A stretch of 64,000 bases of DNA from Aplectana chamaeleonis (Eukaryota > Nematoda > Chromadorea > Rhabditida > Cosmocercidae): assembly GCA_029168955.1 (NCBI GenBank), contig JAPDOI010001433.1:116991-180990 (forward strand). The letters are read 5' to 3'. The translations under genes and the position numbers were made by a program. The notes beneath the pieces were generated by a model that saw only the letters and a program-made list of their open reading frames with translations, was not told the origin of the DNA and ran no database searches. Below, one piece after another: positions 42,844-53,069 of this stretch. Every line of letters starts with the position of its first letter. Position 1 is the first letter of the stretch.

Positions 42844-45800
42844 ATGTTAAAAATAGCCAAAAGCCGATTGACCAAGGCCCGTAACGAGCTCGAAGAAGCC
42901 ATGAGAGAGGCGCATAGCCTCCTCACACCAGTTACAAGAGCCGAAGAATCAAGGAGCACAGAAGAGCTGAAGACATTCAGGCGTGCAATCGAATCGAACC
43001 GAACGTGGATCCAGGCGACCAAAGAACTCGTCAACGACGCAATGGAAAAGCTGCATGCTGAGTTCCGGAATCTGCAAGACGATACTCAAGAAAGCGAACT
43101 GGAAGCTTGCGAAAGCTACCTCGAGACGGCCGCGGAAGTCATGGACGATGCGGACATACTCAGCGCAAAGCTCCTTTGCAAGAAATCTGAGGTCGAACTG
43201 CTCATCGCTGATCTGCAGCCAACCCCAGTTCCAGAGCGAACTGAAAGAAGATATGCAGTGATGGATCTAACCGAAAACTCGACACCTCCTACCCAGCGAC
43301 TTGCGCCAGCAATTCCCTTATATCTACCACAATTGCAAATACCGAAATTTGCAGGAAAACGATCCGAATGGGACAATTTCTGGGCAATCTTCAATGCGAA
43401 TATCCATATTCAGTCAATTCCATCGACGCTGAAATTCAACTATTTGTGGCAGTACCTGACAGGAGAAGCTCGAGAGTTGGTATCAAAGTACCAAATCAAC
43501 GAAGAAAACTATCCATTGGCCATATCGTGTCTCCAGGCGAAGTATGCAAACGACGACACAAGGATAGAAGAACTCTTCGCTGAAATCCAGCAATGCACAC
43601 TTGAAGAAAGAACCACCACTTCGCAAATGCAGCTACTGGAAAGGATCTCAGCCATGATGAATCAATTAGCTGTCAAAGGCCAAGATGTTGATCATCGGAT
43701 GCTGCTAAACACCGTCTTCAGCAAATTCAACGAAGACGTCCAAGTCAAAGCGTTGGAGAAACGCGCAGAGATGAAACCCGAGGATTGGACATGGTCTACA
43801 ATGTACAAGGAGATCCATGGAATTCTTCAAAGGAAAGAATACGTTGAAACAACACGGATCAAAATCAACAAAATCCAGGACAACTCCAAAAGCAAACCGA
43901 ATCGACCAGCCAACTTCTCCAAAAACGCATGCATATACTGCAAGCGACTCAATCATCAGTCCACAGACTGTCGCACTGTTCCCGAGATGGAAAGACTGTC
44001 GTTTCTCTCTACAAACAAGCTCTGCCGAAACTGTGGAAAACCAAATCACTTCGCAGAAGCATGCCGGAGCCAAGGATGCACGAGATGCGGGAAGAAACAT
44101 CACATCTCCATCTGCAACATCCTGAGCCGCAGCTCAAACGAAGCTCCTGTTCAAGGAAATCGTCAAGCAATGACGAAAAGAAGCCAGCCTACAGTTCCAA
44201 AAGAAGCAGTCCAGGGGCATAAGATTATGCCACCAAAGAAGAAGACAACAAATGCTTCGACAGCTCACCAGAATGCGGTCACTCTGGACCAGGATGACGA
44301 GCATGTGGATTCCGAAGACGAGACAACAGTGAACCACGTCACTGGCGCAGCCAAACAGACGGGCACAATACTCTTAACAGGAACCGCAACCATTCTAGGC
44401 AGAAGAGGATCGCAGAAAGTGAAAATCCTGATGGACACAGGCTCGGAAAAGTCATTCATCGACACAAAGCTCATGGAAGAATTGGATCTGCCAGTTGTTG
44501 GAACGTCAAAACTTCGTGTGAGAACCTTTGGCTCAACCGAAGTCAAAGAATGCGAGCACAAGATCGTAGAAGCAAAGCTGATCGACAAACATGACAAAGT
44601 GCACACGTTCCATCTCTTCCACAGCCCAGTAATAACCAGCCACCGATCTATGCCGAAGCTTAGCAAAGAAGATCTCCGTATCATCAAGGACAAAGGAATT
44701 CAACTATCGTCAGATTTGAATGAAGAACCGCGTCCACCTCAGATCCTGCTCGGGTGCGACCAACTATGGGACATGATGGAAAGTACGAAAGAAAGACTAC
44801 CGTCAGGGCTGCACGTCATATCAACCAAGTTTGGCTATATGATATCTGGAAAGCAGTCAGAAACGAAGAAGTCCGAAGAAAATGCAGTACTTAACGTCAT
44901 CCAAGAAGAGGACGAGTTGGACAAATACGAACAATACTGGGGATTCGACTCAACAGGAATAAGTGAGTATGCAGGCCCCGAAGCAACAGAGAAACATCGA
45001 ATAAACGAAGAAGTAGCCAAAAAGTTCAAAGAGACAATCGAGAAACGCGAAGACGGCTACTATGTGCACTTGCCTTGGAAAGAAGGAAGCAAACACCTGC
45101 CAACCAACAGGTCAATCGCAGTGAAAAGGCTGCAAGGACTATGGAACCAGTTGAGTAAAAAGCCTGCACTTCTGGAAGGCTACCAGAATATCTTTGAAGA
45201 TCAACTACAAAAAGGTATCATCGAACCAGTTCAACAAGGCCGCTCTACTGGGAACACGATCCACCATTATTTGCCCCATCAAGCAGTGATAACTCCAGAA
45301 AAGCCTAACACAAAACTACGAATCGTGTTCGACGCTTCTGCCCATTACACCGGGAAGCCATCATTGAATGACGCCTTACATCAAGGGCCTCTCTTCCTTC
45401 CGACACTCGTTGGAATGATGCAGCGCTTCCGCACAGGGAAGATAGCACTCATAGCCGATGTAGAGAAGGCATTTTTGCAAGTCCATCTTCACGAGGATGA
45501 CCGTGACGCCACAAGATTTCTATGGCTGAATGATGCTTCAAGGCCACCAACAAACGACAACATCGTGGAATACCGTTTCACCAGAGTGACCTTTGGACTC
45601 AACGCATCACCGTTCCTCCTTGCCGCAACAATCAGATTCCATCTGGATACCGCGGATGTCGACACAGACTTTGCCAAAGAACTCAACGACAACCTCTACG
45701 TTGACAATTTGCTCCTATGCGCTCGATCACCGAAGGAAGCGCTCAAGAAATACTCAGAAGCAAAGAAGACATTCATCGAATTGAGCATGAATCTTCGCGA

Positions 45801-46122
45801 ATTCATATCCAACAACCAAAAGGTGAACAATTCCATCAAACAGGAGGATCGAAGCAAGCATACGCAGCCCAAAGTGCTCGGTATCACTTGGGATACGAAG
45901 AAGGATAGTTTTATGGTGAAATGTGAAATTCCGAGACTTCGCAAAGTAACGAAACGAACAGTCCTACATGCAAACGCATCAATCTATGATCCGATGGGAT
46001 GGCTCAATCCATTGATGATTCAGAACAAAACGTTTTTTCAATCTCTATGGAAAAAGGAGTACCAGTGGGACGATTCACTGACTGAAGAAGATCAACAACA
46101 ATGGAACAACTCTCTGCAATAA
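42844..46122 (+). CDS. BEL/Pao gag-protease-reverse transcriptase
   Basis: A 1092-codon frame starting at the first ATG after the leader. An N-terminal coiled-coil-like region (1-150) is followed by DUF1759 gag (about 160-330, from LPQLQIPKFAGKRSEW). Zinc knuckles CIYCKRLNHQSTDC, CRNCGKPNHFAEAC and CTRCGKKHHISIC lie at about 363-420. Protease has ILMDTGSEKSFID (about 529). RT has LRIVFDASA, ADVEKAFLQVHL, FGLNASPFLLA and LYVDNLLL (about 825-955); Asn replaces the last catalytic Asp of the usual YVDD. The frame is lost near 46110 by a one-base shift, and RNase H follows in another frame. The product would be a polyprotein for cytoplasmic particles and reverse transcription. Confidence 0.9.
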   Translation: MLKIAKSRLTKARNELEEAMREAHSLLTPVTRAEESRSTEELKTFRRAIESNRTWIQATKELVNDAMEKLHAEFRNLQDDTQESELEACESYLETAAEVMDDADILSAKLLCKKSEVELLIADLQPTPVPERTERRYAVMDLTENSTPPTQRLAPAIPLYLPQLQIPKFAGKRSEWDNFWAIFNANIHIQSIPSTLKFNYLWQYLTGEARELVSKYQINEENYPLAISCLQAKYANDDTRIEELFAEIQQCTLEERTTTSQMQLLERISAMMNQLAVKGQDVDHRMLLNTVFSKFNEDVQVKALEKRAEMKPEDWTWSTMYKEIHGILQRKEYVETTRIKINKIQDNSKSKPNRPANFSKNACIYCKRLNHQSTDCRTVPEMERLSFLSTNKLCRNCGKPNHFAEACRSQGCTRCGKKHHISICNILSRSSNEAPVQGNRQAMTKRSQPTVPKEAVQGHKIMPPKKKTTNASTAHQNAVTLDQDDEHVDSEDETTVNHVTGAAKQTGTILLTGTATILGRRGSQKVKILMDTGSEKSFIDTKLMEELDLPVVGTSKLRVRTFGSTEVKECEHKIVEAKLIDKHDKVHTFHLFHSPVITSHRSMPKLSKEDLRIIKDKGIQLSSDLNEEPRPPQILLGCDQLWDMMESTKERLPSGLHVISTKFGYMISGKQSETKKSEENAVLNVIQEEDELDKYEQYWGFDSTGISEYAGPEATEKHRINEEVAKKFKETIEKREDGYYVHLPWKEGSKHLPTNRSIAVKRLQGLWNQLSKKPALLEGYQNIFEDQLQKGIIEPVQQGRSTGNTIHHYLPHQAVITPEKPNTKLRIVFDASAHYTGKPSLNDALHQGPLFLPTLVGMMQRFRTGKIALIADVEKAFLQVHLHEDDRDATRFLWLNDASRPPTNDNIVEYRFTRVTFGLNASPFLLAATIRFHLDTADVDTDFAKELNDNLYVDNLLLCARSPKEALKKYSEAKKTFIELSMNLREFISNNQKVNNSIKQEDRSKHTQPKVLGITWDTKKDSFMVKCEIPRLRKVTKRTVLHANASIYDPMGWLNPLMIQNKTFFQSLWKKEYQWDDSLTEEDQQQWNNSLQ

Positions 46123-47146
46123 AATCCAAGGATTTACAAAGGAGTTACCAAGAAGAATTGTTTCCGGAACGGAGATACACAATATCGTGATCTTTTCCGA
46201 CGCAAGCATTTCCGCGATGGCTACATGTGCATACCTTTGCAGTGAAGAAGAGCAACATCTCCTTATATCAAAATCGAAACTGCTGAAATTGAAGGAAAAG
46301 CACACCGTACCCAAACTGGAGCTCAACGCCCTTACCCTATCTGCAAGGCTAGCCAAATCCGTAGTGGAGGAACTACAGAGTTCTGTTACAATCGGCGGAA
46401 TCTATCTTCTGTCAGACTCCGAAATTGCACTCAGCTGGATAAAAGGCGTAAAAGACACTGCTAAGCATGGCGTGCTAATTTCCAATCGAGTGAAGGAAAT
46501 CGCCAAGATCGTGAAGCTCTGAATCAACGTGGAATACCCGTCAAGTTCGGCTATGTGGAGAACAGCAACAAACCCAGCAGACTGCGCAACAAGAGGTTTG
46601 TCGGCGGTGGAGTTGGAAAATCACTATTGGTGGACAGGGCCCACCTTTCTCAAGAAGAATCCTGGAAAATGGCCGTCTGAGACCAAACTATTCGATCTCA
46701 AATTGGAAGAGACCTCAGTGAACGTCGTAGACGAGTCAACACCTTGGATAGAGTACCAGAGATACAGCTCCATCAAGAAACTCACACGCGTAGGAGCATG
46801 GATTTTACGTTTTCTTCGGAAATCAACAACAAATTTGTCAAAGGATTCAAGAAAACGGATTCAAAAAGCGATTCCGGAACTTCGAAGTGTGCATAAAACT
46901 TCTCAGCTCAACGCAGAAGAACTTAGAAGATCCCGGAAGCTGCTCATCAGAACCCACCAGCGAGAAAACGTGCATGCAATCACCCGCAAGCAAAACAAGA
47001 AACCTAACATCACCGAAAATTGCGATGGAATCTATGTGCAATGGAAGACTTGGCAAAAGCGACCTGTCACAAGAAGCCAAGAATCCTGTGTTCATAGCGC
47101 CGAACACAAGTTTTGCGTCATTGCTCATTGAAGAAGCACACGGAAA
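46123..47146 (+). pseudogene. BEL/Pao RNase H and integrase N-terminus, frameshifted
   Basis: RNase H signatures are IVIFSDASISAMATCAYL, VPKLELNALTLSARLA and LLSDSEIALSWIKG. Then come TNPADCATRGLSA, LNAEELRRSRKLLIRTHQ and AKNPVFIAPNTSFASLL. These lie in shifting frames: apparent one-base changes occur near 46110, 46508, 46552, 47040 and 47140, with a stop at 46520-46522. The sequences on either side are long intact frames. Confidence 0.8.
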
Positions 47147-48133
47147 ATGCATCGATCAACGGCACACACGATGTCAGAAGTTCGATCAAAATTCTGGATT
47201 CCTTGTCTACGTCAGCAAGTCAACAAGATCATCAGAAGATGCATCCAGTGCCAGAAATTTAACAATCTGCCGTATCGATATCCGAAGATGAAAGACCTGC
47301 CTCAACGCAGAGTAGTGAAATCACGCCCATTCGAACACGTCGGGTTGGACTACTTCGGTCCGTTGCAAGTTAAATTGCATACAGGTGATACGGGAAAAAC
47401 ATACGGATGCATCCTCACATGTGCGGCAACAAGGCTTATCCATCTCGAACTTGTCAACGATAACACAACGGTAGCATTCGTGAATGCGATGAGACGATTT
47501 ATAGCAAGAAGAGGCGTGCCGAAGTCTATCACCAGCGACAACGCACCAACATTCCTACTCGGACAGAAAATAATGACTGATAGCATCAGACACGTTATCG
47601 ACTCAGATGACACGGACCATTTCATGGCAGACCAGTCGATCAACTGGATTAAAATAACCCCTTATGCTCCGTGGCAAGGAGGATTCTACGAGAGATTAAT
47701 CCAGTCTGTCAAGAAAGCCCTCTACAAAGCGATTGGAAAGCGAAAGCTTAACGAAGACGCTTTCAGAACAGTCCTGACCGAAGTGGAAGCATGTCTAAAC
47801 AGCAGACCCTTGACTTACCAGGAATCAAACTGGGACGATACGCCATGTCTGAGACCCATCGACTTCATCCAAAATGGTATCAACGTCACGCTTCCAATGG
47901 AACCTATCCAGAGCGACGAAGCAAACGATGAAAGCTACATACCCTCTGAAGAAAGAGCAGCCCTTATAACTCGTAGGCAAACCGAAAAGGCTCTCAAATC
48001 TTCATGCGATACCACGCAGAAATTCTGGGACGTATGGCAAACCCAGTACATTACTGCGTTGAGGGAGCATCATCAATCGCTACTCACCCAAGGAAAAAGA
48101 GACGTCTATGGAAGAGACCAAGTTCGAGGATGA
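47147..48133 (+). CDS. BEL/Pao integrase
   Basis: The frame opens in the zinc-binding region (CIQCQKFN). The catalytic core shows HVGLDYFGP (first Asp), PKSITSDNAPTF (second Asp) and YAPWQGGFYERLIQSVKK (Glu), the D,D-35-E set. It continues through SRPLTYQESNWDD and FWDVWQTQYITALREHHQSL, where DUF5641 normally begins, but stops at 48131-48133 before that domain. The ATG at 47147 is only where the open frame begins; in life it would be part of gag-pol. Confidence 0.88.
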   Translation: MHRSTAHTMSEVRSKFWIPCLRQQVNKIIRRCIQCQKFNNLPYRYPKMKDLPQRRVVKSRPFEHVGLDYFGPLQVKLHTGDTGKTYGCILTCAATRLIHLELVNDNTTVAFVNAMRRFIARRGVPKSITSDNAPTFLLGQKIMTDSIRHVIDSDDTDHFMADQSINWIKITPYAPWQGGFYERLIQSVKKALYKAIGKRKLNEDAFRTVLTEVEACLNSRPLTYQESNWDDTPCLRPIDFIQNGINVTLPMEPIQSDEANDESYIPSEERAALITRRQTEKALKSSCDTTQKFWDVWQTQYITALREHHQSLLTQGKRDVYGRDQVRG

Positions 48134-48707
48134 GGCGATAGTAAAGGAAGAAGCTCAACTCGGAGAACAGCCAAAGTCGGAAGATCCAAAGGATGATAGC
48201 TCAGACATCATGGGAGAACGAGCACCACTCCACTACATCAACATCGTAGAAGCTGAGGAAATTCAAGAAAAATCCATGGCAGACGAGTCGAGTTACAAGT
48301 CTAGCCTCAGATTGGACGTCAACCTCGAAGAGATGAAGAAGCTCCTTCATAATGTGGCAATGAGACGGAAATCAGCGATCGACGAAATCAAAACTGAGCT
48401 TTATCCACTGTGGACCATCGATCCAGAGGTGCCGATCAAGGACCAGCTCGAGCAGTCGTCGACGCACATGAGTAATATCGCCCGTGGGGAGGGTCGTTCG
48501 TCATCAGAAGAAGACTGCACGACTGAGCTGAAGAAACAGCTGAAAGTAATGTCAGAGAGGATAACGAAAACGGAAGAGAAGATGGCCAACATGCAGGCAG
48601 CGTTCGCTGAAGAAATCAAAGATTTCGAGAAACTCATCGAAAGAAAAGTGGAGACCGGCATACAGCAGATCCGTGACATGCTTGAAAAGGCCTCAAACAA
48701 GTCGTGA
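48108..48707 (+). CDS. Accessory ORF: acidic coiled-coil protein
   Basis: The 199-codon frame starts at an ATG inside the end of integrase, in another frame. It is rich in Glu and Lys. Residues 60-90 and 135-199 look like coiled coil (KKQLKVMSERITKTEEKMAN, then EEIKDFEKLIERKVE). No signal peptide, transmembrane segment or known domain is seen. Position and size match the place of env in some BEL elements, but nothing here resembles an envelope protein. It may be an extra structural protein or the degraded C-terminal part of pol. Confidence 0.55.
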   Translation: MEETKFEDEAIVKEEAQLGEQPKSEDPKDDSSDIMGERAPLHYINIVEAEEIQEKSMADESSYKSSLRLDVNLEEMKKLLHNVAMRRKSAIDEIKTELYPLWTIDPEVPIKDQLEQSSTHMSNIARGEGRSSSEEDCTTELKKQLKVMSERITKTEEKMANMQAAFAEEIKDFEKLIERKVETGIQQIRDMLEKASNKS

Positions 48708-48967
48708 ACCAGGTGGTTACGAAAGCTGTTGCGGGGTTCCGACGAGTGCTGATGGAAGCCGAGCGAAAGGAAACGTCACCTCTACTGGACAAACTCGTCA
48801 CGCTCGAAAACGATCTCGAAGTAGCTGAAAGTTTCAGAAGATTGAGAGAGACGAATCAGTATGTCGACCGAGAGCCTCACGAAAAACAGGCTCGAAGAAA
48901 AAGCACTCCTCTTAGAATTCCGGAGACACGATCGAATTCCAAAAGACTGAAGTCTCTACACACCTGA
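48704..48967 (+). CDS. Accessory ORF continuation, charged helical
   Basis: An open frame from 48704 (GTG, overlapping the stop of the previous ORF) to TGA at 48965-48967. It encodes helical, charged sequence (VLMEAERKETSPLLDKLVTL) and ends in a basic stretch (KQARRKSTPLRI). It lacks an ATG near its start, so it is probably the continuation of the coiled-coil ORF after a frameshift. Confidence 0.4.
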   Translation: MNQVVTKAVAGFRRVLMEAERKETSPLLDKLVTLENDLEVAESFRRLRETNQYVDREPHEKQARRKSTPLRIPETRSNSKRLKSLHT

Positions 48968-49224
48968 TGAACGCTCTGCGCACGTGTGGGACGCAAGAAG
49001 TATACAACGTCCGCACTATTCATCTGTATCGACGATGTCCAGATTGCGAACGTCACGGGATAGGCCAGATACTTCGTTGCACAAATCGCCAAGATGATTC
49101 TCCTGCGACTCACTGGGAGCTCTGCCCGGATAAGAGGACGATCAAGCGAACATCATCGACGAACACAACAAGGACTGCCGCCGGGAATGTGCACAAAGGT
49201 GCACCAGACAATATCGATTCATAG
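48967..49224 (+). CDS. Accessory ORF with Cys-rich motif, reaching the LTR
   Basis: Starts at ATG 48967, overlapping the previous stop as TGATGA, and runs 85 codons to 49224, inside the 3' LTR. CPDCERHGIGQILRC followed by HWELC resembles a zinc-binding finger. No family was recognised. It may be the last part of one 3' ORF split by frameshifts. Confidence 0.4.
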   Translation: MNALRTCGTQEVYNVRTIHLYRRCPDCERHGIGQILRCTNRQDDSPATHWELCPDKRTIKRTSSTNTTRTAAGNVHKGAPDNIDS

Positions 49225-49946
49225 AGTTGAAATCTCATGTAGTTGTATTTTGATATTGCACTAACTTTGTATGGTATATTTCGAAGTAATGGTAAACTGT
49301 ATCTCAACAATCAGTAAGCTGTAGTAGCCGTAAACTGTAAATATATGCCTATTTTTCTCCAATAGATCAAGTATTATGTCCATCTCTTTCTTGTACTGTC
49401 TCTGATGAGAGGTTATTTTTCCTCTCCATAAGTTGCGCTAGTCCGTTCATATAGCTCTCTGTTTCTCTGCGCCCTCTATCACTTTAGAGTGATTTCGCAA
49501 GGGTCCCGACCCATGTACGGTAGCCCATAGGAGCACTCGAAATGGGTTTGTTCACTCTAATTCACCATTATTCCTACCATTCTACCACTGATATTCTGCG
49601 TTGTGTATAGTGCCTTCGGGTCAATAAAGAAGATCTGCAGTACTCGAGGTGTGTCATCGGACGGAGGCTGAGTCCTGAATATTTCTTCCGCTGTAGCCTG
49701 TTGTTGCAACTCTACTTCCAGATCGGATAACAGGCACGGGACTGGAGGAGTAGCTGGCACTGACCAGAAAGAAGAAATCGCCATCAAGCCACGAGCAAAG
49801 GTTACCTGGCAGCCAGCCAGAAAGAAGAACTCAAGCCGGCAATAGCCGAAAGAAGACCCATCTCACCTGGCCAACAGCCAAAGGAAGACGGCTATAAGAC
49901 AGGCAAGTCAGCCGTCATCCCTCATAAATTGTAGGCCTGCTGCATA
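49188..49946 (+). repeat. 3' LTR
   Basis: A 759-bp copy of 41967-42727, with AATAAA at 49623-49628. It is followed by the GGCAG duplication. Confidence 0.95.
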
Positions 49947-49957
49947 GGCAGTGCGGG

Positions 49958-50231
49958 GGCGGTATGCACGTACGCGGCGGGTTAGGTTGGGGTTAGGCAG
50001 GGTTTGGGGCGTCGGCGCGTTTCACGATTGATGTGCGAGTGCTGGAGGTAATCAATAGTTGGGGTCTCAACGGGTTTCGGCTGCCCCACCTTCCTAGGTA
50101 GGGTTTGCGAGGGAAAGATTTTTCAGTGCTAGCCTAACCCTTTCAGCCATCGTGCCGCTATCATCAAACGCGCCGACGCTTCAAACTCTGCCTAACCCCA
50201 CCTAACCCGGCGCGTACGTGCATGCCGCCCG
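49958..50231. mobile_element. Palindromic MITE, about 73-bp arms
   Basis: Arms 49958-50030 and 50158-50231 are imperfect inverted repeats starting GGCGGTATGCACGTACGCGG and its near complement. They contain TTAGG-like strings that are not telomeric. The centre has no ORF. Confidence 0.85.
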
Positions 50232-51050
50232 GGGTTGGCGGACTCACTGGGGTGGGGTTTCGATTTGCGCGAGGTGATCTACCGTTGCAGCCCCGTCCAG
50301 TCATCAGAACTAAAAGGATTCGGGTTCCTACATGATAGACACTGACGATATATGTATGGGATGCTTTTTTCAATGCTTCTCGTGATGTGTTTCTCATTGC
50401 GTATATATCGTTGTCGCTATCTCTGGCGTAGCTATTTTTCTGGGCATACATTATCGATTTTACAGCTTGTTTAAATTGCTATTTGTTTGTCCACAAATAG
50501 GATTTGAGAGGTGAATTAAGTTCTTTTATCGAACAACATTTTCATTCACAAAGTGGTAAACGGAGGACTGAGAGCTTGTAGAAACTCAAATCATGGTGAC
50601 CGTTCCTCATGTGTTCCTAGTAACGGATCCGTTCGGAGCTCGAGTGATTAGGAGTTTCGTCAGCAATTTCGGCTAAAACTGTGGCTTTCCAGTTTTCCCT
50701 TGATATGGTGGCAGAACACTTCAGATCTCAAACATCTAGTTCAAGATCCTTGATGCAGTCTCTCGCCACACATGTTTCTTGGAAGTTATCAGCTCTTTAT
50801 TAGCAGTCAGGCTATGCCATATTTAGATCAATGGTTTGGATGTCTTGTGTACGGCGCGTTTAGCTGAAGATAATATGTAATAGAATAAATAAAACCATTT
50901 GGAAATAAACAAGTGGTGCAAATTACTTTTTTTCACCTCGGTGAGAGTCGCCCCCACAGGTCTTTAGGAATAATTTTTAATAAACAATAAATTATGTTTT
51001 CTCTTTCAATTTCGTAAATGATGCTATCCTGTTCGAGATACAGTACCGAG
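50232..51050. other. Intergenic, no gene seen
   Basis: Includes a copy of the dispersed motif 'GGTGATCTACCGTTGCAGCC' near 50272. Otherwise no supported feature. Confidence 0.4.
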
Positions 51051-51094
51051 CAGATTTTTCAAAGAGAAAGTGTTTGCAGTACTGGTTTGGTGAT

Positions 51095-51570
51095 TTTTCG
51101 CAGAGAAAGCGTTTTGTAGCGTTTTTTGCGCTCACAAAGCGCCGTATCGCTATAACTCACTTCTTGAATTGACTTTAAATGGAGTATTTCAGGTACTTTT
51201 CGTGTTACTCCCTCAGTGAGCGAATGCAATGGTATGTAAAGAAAGTCTTTTTCAAGTTCGACATTTGATCTAAAAGGATTTTCCCTAAACTCACATCGAC
51301 CACAGATCAAAGCTTCTTCGACAGATTTCTGCTTTCGTGACCGTCTGATCAGTTTATTACGAAGGATTTTGCGATGCAAAATTCGCTTTTTCGATAAACT
51401 TAGAGTTTAATCTATTACTTTGTAAACTTCGACATGACGACTCAGTCTAAGCAATTCATAAATGACTTCAAAACTGAAAGCGGATCACTTTGGTGAAGCA
51501 GCAGTTATAAATGCGGCGCTTTGTCAGCGCAAAAACGTCGCAAAACGTTTTCTTTTTCAAAAAATTGCTC
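51095..51570. repeat. Foldback element with ~65-bp arms
   Basis: Arms near 51098-51165 and 51495-51565 contain ACAAAGCGCCG and CGGCGCTTTGT in opposite orientation, plus the outer AAAGCGTTTTG / CAAAACGTTTTC blocks. Minus-strand frames across it are probably by-products. Confidence 0.65.
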
Positions 51571-51659
51571 GTTACTGTAGTTCCCAGCCGTTGTTTGACA
51601 GCTTTTTTTAGGTAATCTATCTGAGAACGGGAATAATCAGCAAAATTCTCCTTATATAC

Positions 51660-52010
51660 AGTTTTCCGATTCGATGTTATCGCAGTTTCAGTCTGCAAAG
51701 TGCACGCTGATTGCGAAAAATCAGCCATGGCGTGTTTCGGAGGATCCTCAGGCGGGGATGTCGGAAGTACTTCCGGGATCACCCGGCCGCGGCGCATTAT
51801 TACGTAAATGATTGCGAACAGAATACTACGCGGCCTCGATGATCCCAGGCGGGAGCGCCGACGTCTTGATCACCTGGCCGCGCAAAAAGGTACCGCCCGG
51901 CAAGTGATCCTGACATCTCCGGCTTCGAGCATCCTCGAAACCGACACGCTTCCGCAATCAGCGTGCACTTTGCGTGCACTGGAACCGCTGACTGCATAAT
52001 CGCGATGAAT
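51660..52010. mobile_element. Palindromic MITE with perfect 21-bp arms
   Basis: 51695-51715 and 51953-51973 are perfect reverse complements beginning GCAAAGTGCACGCTG. Inner segments (CGTGTTTCGGAGGAT and its diverged partner; GATCACCxGGCCGCG twice) continue the palindrome imperfectly. Confidence 0.8.
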
Positions 52011-52199
52011 TGTATCCACAACTGGTCTCCGAGCCAGATGATTTACCTGTTCCTCGCGCGCCTGTGCGGAGCGAGGGAAGAGACAGCGAGAAAGTTGGGA
52101 GAAGGAGAAGTAGCGTACGCGCGCAGACGCACGCGATGAATGTAAAGTAGGGAAATAAATCACACTCGGAAACTGGAGGATACATAGAGTTCGTATATA

Positions 52200-52400
52200 A
52201 TAATTTTAGTCTGATGAATGGACGGGGCTGCGACGGTATATCACCCTGCGCGGAATCGGAAACCCCATTTTCTCAGTGAGTGGGAAGCTGAAGCCAACCC
52301 CATTAACGGCTATCGCCAGTCCTGGTCCATGCGTTAGATTAAAGCTTCGAAAACGGAAGACCATAAAGTGCAGTTCTTCGATGAACACCACCTTCTCGCC
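52200..52400. repeat. Dispersed repeat fragment
   Basis: 'TTTTAGTCTGATGAATGGAC' followed by GGGGCTGCGACGGT matches motifs near 41937 and 50282 in part. Confidence 0.55.
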
Positions 52401-52846
52401 AGCTTGACAAGAAGTCTTAGCATATCTCCAGACCTCGAAATTCTCGTGATCTCACCTGGGACACAAAGTTATATTGGGCTCAATGGCGCTTCGATCCTCT
52501 CAAATTGATTGCTTTGTTTACGTAAACACTCAAACCTTTGTTAATGTTTAGTCTGTCTCGATAGAGTTTATCCCAGCAGTTCTTCTTTCCACCGCACCAC
52601 TCTTCCCCACCTCTACTCCACCGTCGCATTCTAGTGTAAGCTGCTCCGAAGGTCCCTCTTCAAATGGGAAACGTGTTTAATTTCGGGAGAAACCACGAGT
52701 GATTGGCATGATTCTACATAAATTCTTTTCTACTCCTGGATGGCGTTTTGCTGAAATTTTAGCCAGCGGGTTTTTTCTTATGAGAAAGGATTGATGGAAA
52801 ATGTAACCCAATCTCCTCCCCTTCCTCTGTAACATAGAACTTCAAA

Positions 52847-53065
52847 TCAACGTGAACGCAAAGTGTTCCTTCCAGCTAAACTTTCATGAATGGCTTTAAT
52901 CTCTGCTGGTTTAGCTCCACGCTCGGATTCACAAACCATCAGAACACATGGGATCATTATTTCAGCCTCAGTGTAGCAAACCGAACTGGAAACGAGTGCA
53001 AGAGCTATTTTTACTGGGCAACAACGACATAGATCTGCGCCGACATATGTAAATTGAGACGGCAT
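52847..53065 (-). CDS. Short unassigned ORF
   Basis: A 72-codon minus-strand frame (MPSQFTYVGADLCRCCPVKI and onward, ending AGRNTLRSR-stop). The composition is protein-like, and a hydrophobic centre (ALALVSSSVCYTEAEIMIPC) stands out. There are no partner exons, domain or regulatory signs. It may be a chance ORF. Confidence 0.2.
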   Translation of the reverse strand: MPSQFTYVGADLCRCCPVKIALALVSSSVCYTEAEIMIPCVLMVCESERGAKPAEIKAIHESLAGRNTLRSR

Positions 53066-53069
53066 CTCA

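Larger units (their letters stand above)
41962..49951 (+). mobile_element. BEL/Pao LTR retrotransposon with 5-bp target duplication
   Basis: Two LTRs (41967-42727 and 49188-49946) bound a gag-pol region and extra 3' ORFs. GGCAG at 41962-41966 and 49947-49951 is the target-site duplication. The LTRs differ at only four places that I can see (two substitutions, two 1-bp indels in about 760 bp), so insertion was recent. It landed inside or beside a palindromic repeat whose arms now lie at 49958-50231. Confidence 0.95.

Noticed and set aside
48108..49224. Envelope gene making the BEL element virus-like
   Set aside because: No signal peptide, transmembrane segment or glycoprotein-like cysteine pattern in any of the three frames.
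49975..50005. Telomere-like TTAGG strings
   Set aside because: Not tandem and not TTAGGC repeats; they belong to the arm of a palindromic MITE and recur inverted at 50200.
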